A stretch of DNA of 64,000 bases from Algoriphagus kandeliae (GTDB lineage Bacteria; Bacteroidota; Bacteroidia; Cytophagales; Cyclobacteriaceae), in the NCBI RefSeq assembly GCF_004571135.1, contig NZ_SPSB01000002.1, positions 496,001-560,000 on the forward strand, in the 5' to 3' direction. Every line of letters begins with the position of its first letter. Position 1 is the stretch's first letter. The notes under the pieces are model-generated. The model saw nothing but the letters and a program-made list of their open reading frames with translations, was not told the origin of the DNA and searched no databases. Shown piece by piece: positions 1 through 7,228 of this stretch. A program made the translations under genes and the position numbers.

Positions 1-549
1 GGGATTTTGGAATTGATTCTTATTGGCTTGGTTCATGGTGGAGAAAATCCCCAACTTCCCCATTTTCAAATAGGATTTGATGGCTTGTGCATTGGTCCAA
101 GTGCTGAGCTGATGCAGGGATCTATGCATAAAAAGCGGTGCCAAATGCTCATAGATATAGGCTGAGTTTTTCAGTGCTTGTCGGATATGCTGGGCAGGTT
201 CTCCCAACTTGGTTTCCACCTCCTCAGCAAATCGATTAATATCAGCCCAAGCCTTGATTTGCTTGCCATCCTCCCAGAAATAATGACAGGCAACTTCCAG
301 TTTTTGATAATCGAAATGTTCCTGTGGGTCTTTGCCTGCCAGTCTGAAAAGTTCTTCAACCTGCTCAGGCAAGGTAAAAAGCGAAGGACCCGCATCAAAT
401 CGGTAGCCTCCCAATTGGATTTCGGACAGCTTTCCTCCGGGGTAGGCATTGGCTTCGAAGACTTCAACTTGATAACCTTTGATAGCTAATCGAATGGATG
501 AGGCAATGCCGGCGATACCGGAACCAACTATTAGAGCTTTTTGGGACAT
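1..549 (-). CDS. CrtI/CrtD-type carotenoid desaturase (phytoene desaturase family), 5' part only
   Basis: The reading frame starts with ATG at 549 and runs off the left edge, giving 183 residues. Residues 5-15 form the FAD-binding Rossmann turn (VGSGIAGIASS), followed by the second dinucleotide signature PGGK near residue 38 and the family hallmark DAGPSLFTLP near residue 53. This combination is typical of CrtI-type flavin desaturases and hydroxycarotenoid desaturases, which insert double bonds into carotenoids at the membrane. About 300 C-terminal residues lie outside the window, so CrtI cannot be separated from CrtD or a CrtI-like saturase. No neighbouring carotenoid gene is visible on this side. 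Family assignment is secure, the exact reaction is not. Confidence 0.85.
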   Translation of the reverse strand, partial: MSQKALIVGSGIAGIASSIRLAIKGYQVEVFEANAYPGGKLSEIQLGGYRFDAGPSLFTLPEQVEELFRLAGKDPQEHFDYQKLEVACHYFWEDGKQIKAWADINRFAEEVETKLGEPAQHIRQALKNSAYIYEHLAPLFMHRSLHQLSTWTNAQAIKSYLKMGKLGIFSTMNQANKNQFQNP

Positions 550-747
550 GAATATGGTTTTGCTTTTTAACTACACAATCAGCCCAGAAGTTGGTAGAAA
601 TTTAGGAAAAGCCCAAAAACAATAAATTGCCGGATTTAAATTTGCTCCCTTGGATTTGCAATCGTGAGGATTTATGATAGGATTTCCAATCTGGAAATAA
701 CTCCAGTCATAAGAATTGCCAGATTAAAAATCCTACTAGCCTGCTTC
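550..747. other. Non-coding AT-rich spacer with short palindromes
   Basis: No convincing coding frame. The stretch holds several short imperfect palindromes (for example TTTCCA..TGGAAA near 688 and GGATT..AATCC pairs), of the kind scattered between genes in Cytophagales. It probably includes the promoter of the desaturase to its left, but no clear TAnnTTTG box stands out. It continues into the decayed glyS copy at 748. Confidence 0.4.
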
Positions 748-979
748 GGAATTACAAATCCGGAAGAATACAAAAAAATGCTGCTTCTCCGGAAGTAGCA
801 TAGCTGATAACGATTGATTTACTTCGCCCCTGTTAGTGTCTCCACTAACAGCCAATCAAATCTTCTCAAAAATCCTTCTAAAGCTTGTCGCTTCTGCCAT
901 GAAGTTCAGAGTTAGGCACTCGCTCTTGTTCGGTGGTATCCAAATGACAGATGGTTACCGAATTCTCCTTCAAAGTCAC
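748..979 (-). pseudogene. Decayed second copy of the glyS 3' end plus its terminator
   Basis: This segment aligns with 2280-2517, which covers the last ~44 codons of glyS, its stop codon, the ATGCTGCTT hairpin and A-run, and the short palindrome beyond. Read on the minus strand it still gives fragments such as DTTEQERVP and SELHGR, but an ~8-base deletion within the HGRIAEATS codons and other changes break the frame. The hairpin arms have lost perfect complementarity. The lipoprotein gene at 1157-2194 lies exactly between the live 3' end and this dead copy, so the two glyS tails are direct repeats bracketing an inserted or duplicated segment. Confidence 0.8.
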
Positions 980-1156
980 TTTTAAATTAAACACCTAAGG
1001 GCTAGGAATAGGCTCACCTGTGTTTGTAGAATTTCCCTGATAATTTTTCTCCCAAACCATCTTTTTCCCTGAGCAATATCACCTCATCAGGTGATGCGAA
1101 CTACCCTTTTTGTGCTAATAGGTTGAGTAACTTCCATATAGATAAACTATACAACT

Positions 1157-2194
1157 ATGAAAGCATTCAACACAAATTTATGGTGGCTGGCCGTATTGGG
1201 CTTGACCCTAGGTGCCTGTAGTTATATGGGTCCTTATGAAACGGTTGACATGATCAATGAACAAGCTTCAGCCAAGTCGGAATTCAACTTGATTCCTATT
1301 GGTTCACAGAGGCTTTTAAACGCTCGAGAGTATGAAGGGGCTGATTGTGCCTCGGATTGTATCGTGGCTGGTACTGGTGAGTATTTTGTCAAAACTGATT
1401 CGAAAATAGCAGAAGGAGACGGTACAGGTGGTGGTGGCGGAGATCATGGTGGACACCATGAAGTAGGTACCACCGATACCCACGAAGAAGGAGGAGGTGG
1501 ACATGATGGAGAAGAAGGTGAAGGGGGCGGAGTGAAGAAGGAAATCGTCTACAGAGCTTACAATACCGCTAGTGAATTTATCGTGGAGGTGGATTATAAT
1601 ATTCTGGCAGAATCAGGACATCCCAATCCAAAGACTACCATTAAAATCAGTATTAATGGTGACTTAGCGGAATTTAATGAGGTCTCTAAAGGCAGTACGG
1701 TGTCCCATTCCTTTCCTCTTGGGGATGACTGGGAAGCCTGTGATATGATGGAGTTTTCTGTGGAAAGTCATGGCGGTGGTCCTAAAGTATCCTGGGTAGA
1801 TGAGACTTATTATCTCTTCGATATTTGTTGCGCACCTGCTTCATTGTCCTATCAAACAGAGGATAATCTGAACATCAAGTTTTTCTACAACTCTAGTGAG
1901 CCACTCGAGGATGCTGTGGTGCAATTCACTTTCCCACAAATAATGCCTTTGGGGGAAAATGGAACCTATACTGCACCGGATGGAAAGGTATATGATGTTA
2001 ATTCAAAAGGAAAAAGCTCGGTATTAACCTGGATAGGTGATGTGCGATGTGGTCCTGGTAGGACTTCCTTCCAATTCTCCGTACTTCCAGACTGTAAAGC
2101 AAGTGGCAAAGCGGTGATTTGGACTAGTGCAACAGTCAACGGTGTTGACGTCAAGAACAAAATGACACCGAATATTGTAGCAGGCTGTAATTAA
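1157..2194 (+). CDS. Secreted lipoprotein with Gly/His/Glu-rich low-complexity segment
   Basis: 345 residues. The N-terminus is a lipoprotein signal (hydrophobic stretch then LGAC, Cys at residue 21), so the protein should be anchored in the envelope. Residues ~90-125 are a low-complexity run of Gly, His, Glu and Asp (GDGTGGGGGDHGGHHEVG and similar) that could bind metal ions or act as a flexible linker. It is followed by a beta-rich region with scattered cysteines (CDM, CCAP, RCGPG, DCKAS, AGCN). The last ~110 residues resemble the DUF11-type repeats of surface proteins (QFTFPQIMPLGENGTY, then VLPDCKASG). Function unknown. It stands alone between two copies of the glyS 3' end and has its own terminator at 2214. 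Confidence 0.75.
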   Translation: MKAFNTNLWWLAVLGLTLGACSYMGPYETVDMINEQASAKSEFNLIPIGSQRLLNAREYEGADCASDCIVAGTGEYFVKTDSKIAEGDGTGGGGGDHGGHHEVGTTDTHEEGGGGHDGEEGEGGGVKKEIVYRAYNTASEFIVEVDYNILAESGHPNPKTTIKISINGDLAEFNEVSKGSTVSHSFPLGDDWEACDMMEFSVESHGGGPKVSWVDETYYLFDICCAPASLSYQTEDNLNIKFFYNSSEPLEDAVVQFTFPQIMPLGENGTYTAPDGKVYDVNSKGKSSVLTWIGDVRCGPGRTSFQFSVLPDCKASGKAVIWTSATVNGVDVKNKMTPNIVAGCN

Positions 2195-2213
2195 AATTTA
2201 CCCTTTTCAATTC

Positions 2214-2244
2214 AAATCCCCTAAGGCTCCCTTGGGGGATTTTT
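2214..2244 (+). terminator. Rho-independent terminator of the lipoprotein gene
   Basis: AAATCCCCTAAGG and CCTTGGGGGATTT form a long stem with a three-base loop and a slight bulge, followed by TTTT. It sits 20 bases after the stop codon of the lipoprotein gene. Confidence 0.8.
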
Positions 2245-2301
2245 CTGCTCTATCAAATGATTTCCAATCCCCGTTTAGCGGAATTTGTAATTCCGAAGAA
2301 C

Positions 2302-2332
2302 AAAAAAAATGCTGCTTCCGGAAAAGCAGCAT
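2302..2332 (-). terminator. Rho-independent terminator of glyS
   Basis: On the minus strand ATGCTGCTT and AAGCAGCAT pair around TTCCGG and are followed by eight T. It lies about 55 bases beyond the glyS stop. A decayed copy of the same hairpin is at about 773-801. Confidence 0.85.
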
Positions 2333-2386
2333 AGCTTATGACGATTGATTTACTTCCCCACTGATAGTGTCTTCACTAACAGCCAA

Positions 2387-3853
2387 TCAAATCCTCTCAA
2401 AAACCCTTCTAAAGCTCGTCGCCTCTGCGATTCTGCCATGGAGTTCAGATATAGGAACTCGCTCCTGCTCGGTGGTATCCCGATGACGGATGGTCACCGT
2501 ATTGTCTTCCAAAGTCTGATGATCCACTGCGATACAGAATGGCGTTCCGATTAGATCCTGACGGGTATATCGCTTTCCGATAGAAGCTGCCTCTTCGTAA
2601 ATGATATTGAAATCATACTTCAAAAGCTCTACGATTTCCTGAGCTTTTTCTGGCAAGCCATCCTTTTTTGTCAAAGGAAGAATAGCTGCTTTTACTGGAG
2701 CAACTGCTGGGTGGAACTTCAGGTAAACGCGAGTTTTATCCTCGGTTGTCTCCTCAGTGTAAGCATTGCAAAGGGTAAGCAAGAACAAGCGATCTGCTCC
2801 GATTGAAGTCTCAATCACATACGGAATATAGTTCTGATTGACCTCCGGATCGAAGTATTGCTGCTTTTTCTTGGAGTATTCCTGATGGGATTTCAAGTCG
2901 AAGTCTGTGCGTGAGTGAATTCCTTCCACTTCCTTAAATCCAAATGGAAACTCATACTCAATATCCATAGCCGCATTGGCATAGTGAGCCAATTTCTCAT
3001 GGTCATGCTTTCGGAGCTTTTCGGCAGGAGTACCCAAGGCCAAGTGCCATCTCATCCGAACATCTGCCCATTTCTGATACCAGTCTAGTTCGGTGCCAGG
3101 GCGAACGAAGAACTGCATCTCCATCTGCTCGAATTCCCGCATACGGAAGATAAATTGACGGGCGACGATCTCATTTCGGAAAGCTTTCCCGATTTGGGCA
3201 ATCCCGAAAGGAACTTTCATTCGAGCTGTTTTCTGCACATTTAGGAAATTCACAAAAATCCCCTGTGCAGTTTCAGGACGCAGGTAAATGGTAGAGGCAT
3301 CGTCAGCCACAGAACCTACCTGAGTAGAAAACATCAGGTTGAACTGGCGTACATCGGTCCAATTGGAGGTGCCACTGATAGGACAGGTAATGCCTTCATT
3401 GATGATCAAATCACGGACACCCGCCAAGTCTTCTGCCTCCAACAAGCGAGCTAAGGCAGCAGTCAATTGCTTGGCTTCATCAACTTTCCCCTCATTCTCC
3501 AACTTGGCAGCATGCTCTTCCACCAAGACGTCAGCACGGTAGCGCTTTTTGCTGTCCTTGTTGTCGATCATGGGATCATTGAAGGAATCTACGTGGCCGG
3601 AAGCCTTCCAGGTAGTTGGATGCATAAAAATAGCCGCATCAATTCCCACGATATTTTCATGGACGCGGGTCATGGTTTCCCACCAGAGACGCTTCAGGTT
3701 GTTTTTCAACTCAACCCCATAAGCCCCATAATCATAGACCGCCTGTAGGCCGTCGTAGATTTCCGAACTGGGGTACACAAACCCATACTCCTTGGCATGG
3801 GCAATTATATCTTTCAATTGGGCGTTTTCCGCCGGATTCGCTGTCTTTGCCAT
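2387..3853 (-). CDS. glyS: Glycyl-tRNA synthetase, single-chain dimeric type
   Basis: 488 residues from the ATG at 3853. An in-frame start at 3916 would add 21 residues that do not look conserved. Class II aminoacyl-tRNA synthetase that charges tRNA-Gly in the cytosol. Recognisable are the N-terminal block AKEYGFVYPSSEIYDGLQAVYDYG, the motif YLRPETAQGIFVNFL, FRNEIVARQFIFRMREFEQME (motif 2) and a C-terminal anticodon-binding domain ending RRVFERI. This is the alpha-2 type found in Bacteroidota and eukaryotes, not the alpha/beta form. It is transcribed alone with its own terminator. Its 3' end is duplicated downstream as a dead copy. Confidence 0.97.
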   Translation of the reverse strand: MAKTANPAENAQLKDIIAHAKEYGFVYPSSEIYDGLQAVYDYGAYGVELKNNLKRLWWETMTRVHENIVGIDAAIFMHPTTWKASGHVDSFNDPMIDNKDSKKRYRADVLVEEHAAKLENEGKVDEAKQLTAALARLLEAEDLAGVRDLIINEGITCPISGTSNWTDVRQFNLMFSTQVGSVADDASTIYLRPETAQGIFVNFLNVQKTARMKVPFGIAQIGKAFRNEIVARQFIFRMREFEQMEMQFFVRPGTELDWYQKWADVRMRWHLALGTPAEKLRKHDHEKLAHYANAAMDIEYEFPFGFKEVEGIHSRTDFDLKSHQEYSKKKQQYFDPEVNQNYIPYVIETSIGADRLFLLTLCNAYTEETTEDKTRVYLKFHPAVAPVKAAILPLTKKDGLPEKAQEIVELLKYDFNIIYEEAASIGKRYTRQDLIGTPFCIAVDHQTLEDNTVTIRHRDTTEQERVPISELHGRIAEATSFRRVFERI

Positions 3854-3883
3854 AGGGCGCAAAATTAAGGAAACAAATTGATT

Positions 3884-3990
3884 TGGAGGATGAAGGGAAT
3901 GAAATTGATAATTCAAGTTTTATTTGGTAAAAAATAAAAAAGCCCAAATCTCTCTCGACTTGGGCCATTTTTTAAATTCTGGATTTTCCA
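3884..3990. repeat. Hairpin-bearing repeat, left copy
   Basis: One of three related segments (others at 4774-4893 and 8123-8195) centred on GCCCAA..TTGGGC. Here the hairpin is at 3942-3965, with A/T-rich arms on both sides, so it can end transcription from either strand, including the immunity-like gene at 4042. The part left of the hairpin (3884-3940) closely matches 4774-4827. The right arm matches less well. Confidence 0.75.
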
Positions 3991-4041
3991 TTCAAATATC
4001 TCTATAGGTAAATTGCCCAAATGGATCCCCTAAGTAGAATT

Positions 4042-4503
4042 TTACTCTATTCCTCCAGTATATATATTCACTTCATAAGCAGTAAACTCAAACTCCGGTT
4101 TAAGTGACCCTTTTACCAAATACTCATCTTGGTAGATAATGTAATATTTATCAAAACTCAAGGAAAACCAATCCATATAGTCCATCTCAGAGTCAAACCA
4201 TACGTTCATTCGTTCTAATTCTTTTCTAGAAATCAGTTTATTTTGGTGGTCTATACCATGAAAAACCTTAATATTTAGATTAGGGTCATCGAAGGGGGGA
4301 TCAAAATTTTCTCGTACGAAATAGAAGTCTTTTGTAAAGTCATTTCTAAAACTAGCAATAATAGTATTCCTATTATTTCGATCGAAAATTATAACCAATT
4401 CATTTTGAATATTTAGTGGCGGAGATGTTGGAGGAGTACCAGTTTTTTTTTCATCACAAGAATAGAACAAAAGTATAATCATTAAAACGTTTAAATTCTT
4501 CAT
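4042..4503 (-). CDS. Lipoprotein, probable orphan immunity protein (array unit 1)
   Basis: 153 residues from the ATG at 4503, chosen because it begins directly with a lipoprotein signal (MKNLNVLMIILLFYSC, Cys at 16). A start at 4548 would bury this signal and run into the adjacent repeat. The mature part is acidic and aromatic-rich with no known domain. Its last ~40 residues (YYIIYQDEYL...FEFTAYEVNI) resemble the end of the protein at 4952-5473 (FFILIPEDYC...YEFTLYEVNL), so the two are distant paralogues. Each is preceded by a 232-bp MITE copy and followed by the GCCCAA hairpin repeat. Immunity function is inferred from the array context only. Confidence 0.6.
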   Translation of the reverse strand: MKNLNVLMIILLFYSCDEKKTGTPPTSPPLNIQNELVIIFDRNNRNTIIASFRNDFTKDFYFVRENFDPPFDDPNLNIKVFHGIDHQNKLISRKELERMNVWFDSEMDYMDWFSLSFDKYYIIYQDEYLVKGSLKPEFEFTAYEVNIYTGGIE

Positions 4504-4542
4504 GACTAGTTTAGTTGCATTCATCGGTAAGATTAAGATCAG

Positions 4543-4774
4543 CCCCACTGGGATTAGAATAGGATGGATTTATAAAAAGACGTTGACTAGGTGTAGTTTG
4601 TAACTACCCCTCTCTATCAATACAAATTTGTAATTGGACATGGTCTAAGCGGATAGGTTTTACGGCTGGATACCAATTAAAAATTGGTTAGGATAAGAGG
4701 GTGGAATTGCAAATTCCACCCAGCCTCAACTGGAATTTCATAGCCTGTTGAAGAGATTCTACGCCCAGATGGGG
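4543..4774. mobile_element. 232-bp MITE-like element, copy 1
   Basis: Non-coding element with imperfect terminal inverted repeats: left end CCCCACTGGGATTAGAAT, right end (reverse complement) CCCCATCTGGGCGTAGAAT. Inside are three hairpins (a GGTGTAGTT stem, here with one mismatch; ACCAATT/AATTGGT; GGGTGGAATT/AATTCCACCC). Copies 2 and 3 differ from it at only a few positions. Its right end abuts the middle hairpin repeat at 4774. No target-site duplication is evident. Confidence 0.8.
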
Positions 4775-4893
4775 AGGATGAAGGGAGGGAAATTGATAAT
4801 TCATGTTTTATTTGGTAAAAAATAAAACAGCCCAAATCTCTCGACTTGGGCCATTCTTAATTCTACATTTTCAATTTATCATTTCTGACTTTC
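4774..4893. repeat. Hairpin-bearing repeat, middle copy
   Basis: Left part (4774-4827) matches the sequence upstream of glyS at 3884-3940. Right part (4853-4893) matches 8152-8193, which runs into the 3' end of the GMC oxidoreductase gene. The GCCCAA..TTGGGC hairpin is at 4830-4851 and serves as terminator for the minus-strand gene at 4952. This copy therefore looks like the ancestral junction between the glyS-side and GMC-side flanks, kept inside the array. Confidence 0.7.
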
Positions 4894-4951
4894 CGTAAAC
4901 CGGAAATTTATTTTTACTTGGCTAAATAGGATATGAACTTAACGGATAATC

Positions 4952-5473
4952 TTAATTTGTATTTTTCTTTTTCCTTCTTACCGAGTCCACTTCTGGAAGG
5001 GGAAGCAAATTTAATGGTTCGATCACATCATCCGTACTGGCAGTTACGTCGAGGTTGACTTCATAGAGGGTAAATTCATAACCATTCAAAAACCGCTTTT
5101 CAGAGCAGTAATCTTCAGGTATAAGGATAAAGAATGAGGTGTCTTTTAACTTACTAAGGTTTTCCCAATTTTTTTTGCTTAATCCAGAAGAAAAAATCGG
5201 GAGGCCTTCTAATAAGTCTGAGTATTTCAATTTTATGGATGAAAGTCTCTTGTCATCAGCAAGCCAGACATGTGAAAAATTCACCTCAAAGACTTCTTCA
5301 AATAATTTTTTATCAAAGTCCTTATACAAAAAGAACATATTTTTTTTGTCCAAAAACCCACTTCTTTTCCAGTTTATACAATCATCTAGAATTAGATAAA
5401 CTTCCTTTTTTGCAGGTAAGTGCTCATTAAAAGGAAATACTGAGAAAAAGAAAAATATAACTAATCTATACAT
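4952..5473 (-). CDS. Exported protein, probable orphan immunity protein (array unit 2)
   Basis: 173 residues with an N-terminal hydrophobic segment (MYRLVIFFFFSVFPFNEHLPA) that looks like a signal peptide. Lys- and Phe-rich body, no known domain. The C-terminal third resembles the lipoprotein at 4042-4503. The start codon is 36 bases from the edge of MITE copy 2. In another frame the bases between the MITE and this gene read TAKDLLSKSCID-stop, with that stop overlapping the first codons here, as a toxin tail would overlap its immunity gene. Immunity role is inferred. Confidence 0.6.
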   Translation of the reverse strand: MYRLVIFFFFSVFPFNEHLPAKKEVYLILDDCINWKRSGFLDKKNMFFLYKDFDKKLFEEVFEVNFSHVWLADDKRLSSIKLKYSDLLEGLPIFSSGLSKKNWENLSKLKDTSFFILIPEDYCSEKRFLNGYEFTLYEVNLDVTASTDDVIEPLNLLPLPEVDSVRRKKKNTN

Positions 5474-5508
5474 GATTTTGATAATAAATCTTTGGCAGTT
5501 GTTAAATC

Positions 5509-5740
5509 CCCCACTGGGATTAGAATAGGATGGATTTATAAAAAGACGTTGACTAGGTGTAGTTTGTAACTACACCTCTCGATCAATACAAATTTGTAAT
5601 TGGACATGGTCTAAGCGGATAGGTTTTACGGCTGGATACCAATTAAAAATTGGTTAGGATAAGAGGGTGGAATTGCAAATTCCACCCAGCCTCAACTGGA
5701 ATTTCATAGCCTGTTGAAGAGATTCTACGCTCAGATGGGG
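5509..5740. mobile_element. 232-bp MITE-like element, copy 2
   Basis: Nearly identical to the copies at 4543 and 7797, with the same inverted ends and three internal hairpins. Here the GGTGTAGTT/AACTACACC stem is perfect. On the minus strand its upstream edge cuts a toxin-tip sequence just after the codons for GFDY, and its downstream edge leads into a short possible toxin tail ahead of the gene at 5473. Confidence 0.8.
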
Positions 5741-5840
5741 GTAGTCAAACCCTAAACTTCCTCCTGTTGGTCCATATTTTTTATCCTAATTGTAACGATT
5801 TCAGCCAAGCTGATTCCTGAACATCTTCAATTAGGCGCGT
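5741..5840 (-). pseudogene. Two scrambled remnants of toxin C-terminal tips
   Basis: On the minus strand, bases 5745-5790 read YN*DKKYGPTGGSLGFDY, matching the toxin tip at 7209-7802 (NWDKKYGPTGGSLGFDY) with Trp changed to a stop. Bases 5797-5840 match the DNA encoding SSWAEIDQI in the fragment at 6403-6630 (about 21 of 25 bases around the core). In transcription order the more C-terminal piece comes first, so these are leftovers of two different decayed copies joined together, not one gene with a gap. Confidence 0.7.
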
Positions 5841-5860
5841 TTCAAACATTTTAGTAAAAA

Positions 5861-5883
5861 GCCATCCCTAATTCTGGATGGCT
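5861..5883 (-). terminator. Terminator of the immunity-like gene at 5895
   Basis: GCCATCC and GGATGGC pair around an AT-rich loop, followed on the minus strand by TTTTTAC. It begins 12 bases beyond the stop codon. Confidence 0.75.
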
Positions 5884-5894
5884 TTCTAATCAAA

Positions 5895-6422
5895 TTAATC
5901 AGTGATAACTACATACAACGGGATAGAGCATTCATAGACCCATTCTCCTTTTTCATTCTTTTTTTGAACTTCTAAACTTTCTGAATTGGGATATTTAAAC
6001 AATACAAAAGAGTAGTCTCCTATAATGATCGGCTCTGTAAGGGACAAATAGGGTTCCTCTGTCAAATCTTTGACCAAAACAAATCTTTTTCCCAGCTTCC
6101 TAGGATTAAACTCTTTGACCTGAATATTCCGTACATGATCGATTACTTGATCGATGGATTGTTCTAGTTTGGAATCCTCAAATGAGCAAAGTGCAATGCC
6201 CCAATCCTCCCTGTAGTAGTCCCCATACAATAGGTGGACCCAGGATTTGTAATCGATTGTCTGAAAGAAAATCCGCGTTTGATCTTTTCCGGAATTTCTG
6301 AATGCTCCTTCGATCACCTCATATTGTTCTTTTGTCAGCCTATCTTTTTGTTGAGCTTCGCAAACGAAAGAAGATCCGAGTAGAACAAGGAATACAAATC
6401 TATTAATTACATTTCGTACCAT
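5895..6422 (-). CDS. Exported probable immunity protein A for metallopeptidase toxin tips
   Basis: 175 residues from the ATG at 6422. That start gives a clean signal peptide (MVRNVINRFVFLVLLGSSFVCEA). The upstream ATG at 6449 only reads the toxin codons in another frame. The gene overlaps the end of the toxin-tip fragment at 6403 by 20 bases, implying coupled translation. It is a clear paralogue of the gene at 6695-7228: shared features are an LTKEQ/LDKEQ start to the mature protein, a central YKSWVHLL/YESWMDFI block, SLTEPIIIGDYSF/AISEPMIINEYSF, and LEVQKKNEKGEW/LNVQKKNDQGNW near the end. No known domain. Export implies that the matching toxin acts outside the cytoplasm. Confidence 0.7.
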   Translation of the reverse strand: MVRNVINRFVFLVLLGSSFVCEAQQKDRLTKEQYEVIEGAFRNSGKDQTRIFFQTIDYKSWVHLLYGDYYREDWGIALCSFEDSKLEQSIDQVIDHVRNIQVKEFNPRKLGKRFVLVKDLTEEPYLSLTEPIIIGDYSFVLFKYPNSESLEVQKKNEKGEWVYECSIPLYVVITD

Positions 6423-6630
6423 TTGCTTGATTGCTTCCAGATGCTTCATTTTTTAGAATTTGATCGATTTCAGCCCAGCTACTTCCTGATGGGATGAATG
6501 GTTTTGCTTCATCGATTAGTTGCGTTTTATCAGAAGGATTGACTAATCCTCCAAAAGCCATTTTGTAGTAGTAATCAAATGGCAAACTTCCAGCCGTTGG
6601 TCCATATTTTTTATCCCAATTATGAAAAAA
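6403..6630 (-). pseudogene. Truncated toxin C-terminal tip (75 codons)
   Basis: Open from just after a stop at 6631 to the TAA at 6403. It reads HNWDKKYGPTAGSLPFDYYYKMAFGG and ends NQANGTKCN, matching the last ~75 residues of the toxin tip at 7209-7802. The HExxH zinc site and everything before it are missing, so the product would be inactive. It retains the 20-base overlap with its immunity gene at 6422. It is best explained as a displaced toxin tip that has lost its catalytic part. Confidence 0.75.
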
Positions 6631-6647
6631 TTAGCCATGTAAACTAA

Positions 6648-6680
6648 GAAAGGCTGATACTTCTTAAGTATCAGCCTTTC
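6648..6680 (-). terminator. Strong hairpin after the immunity-like gene at 6695
   Basis: A perfect 15-base-pair stem (GAAAGGCTGATACTT with AAGTATCAGCCTTTC) and a CTT loop, 15 bases after the stop codon. The run of T after it is poor, but the stem is the longest in the island. Confidence 0.7.
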
Positions 6681-6694
6681 TCAAGATTAGATAT

Positions 6695-7228
6695 TTACTG
6701 CAAATCTGTAGGGAAATATATTCCACAGGCATAATCCCAGTTACCTTGGTCGTTTTTCTTTTGAACATTCAGCGCCTTCCCATAAAATGATTTTATAAAT
6801 TGAAAAGAGTATTCATTTATAATCATGGGTTCGGAAATAGCAGAAACATTTTTGCCAGAAGTTTTTTTGACCTTGAGTTTAGAATCAAGCTCTTTCGAAT
6901 TTATCTTTTTTGTTTCTAGGTTTAACATTTCATTTTTGAAATCTTTAAACTCTTGCTCAAATTCAGGATCATTGATTGAACAATAGCCAATAATCTCTAA
7001 ATCCTCAAAATCACTAGTCCTAATAAAGTCCATCCACGATTCGTATTCAAGAGTTTTCTTGTTCAACCTAATCTGTTTTTCAGGAGAGTATTTAAAAACA
7101 CTATTTATTACTAGATGCTGCTCCTTATCAAGTGATGTGACTTTTTGAGAATACCCATTTTGGAAACCTAAGGATAGGAAAAGAATTACTCCAAGTTTTA
7201 AATAAGTTTTAATTACACTTCTCACCAT
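6695..7228 (-). CDS. Exported probable immunity protein B for the metallopeptidase toxin tip
   Basis: 177 residues from the ATG at 7228, chosen because it yields a standard signal peptide (MVRSVIKTYLKLGVILFLSLGF) and matches the start of the paralogue at 6422. Longer frames begin inside toxin codons. It overlaps the toxin stop codon by 20 bases. The mature protein is rich in charged residues and paralogous to 5895-6422 throughout its length. Because it directly follows and overlaps the only toxin tip with an intact HExxH site, it is the most likely cognate immunity protein. No match to a named immunity family was recognised. Confidence 0.72.
   Translation of the reverse strand: MVRSVIKTYLKLGVILFLSLGFQNGYSQKVTSLDKEQHLVINSVFKYSPEKQIRLNKKTLEYESWMDFIRTSDFEDLEIIGYCSINDPEFEQEFKDFKNEMLNLETKKINSKELDSKLKVKKTSGKNVSAISEPMIINEYSFQFIKSFYGKALNVQKKNDQGNWDYACGIYFPTDLQ

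Noticed and set aside
3339..3748. Plus-strand open frames inside glyS
   Set aside because: Antisense to a conserved synthetase; composition and lack of motifs show they are incidental.
4042..4548. Start at 4548 for the lipoprotein
   Set aside because: It would begin within the MITE and bury the lipobox; the ATG at 4503 gives a proper signal.
5139..5430. Plus-strand frames opposite the gene at 4952-5473
   Set aside because: They are shadows of the minus-strand exported protein, with no domain, signal or upstream sequence of their own.
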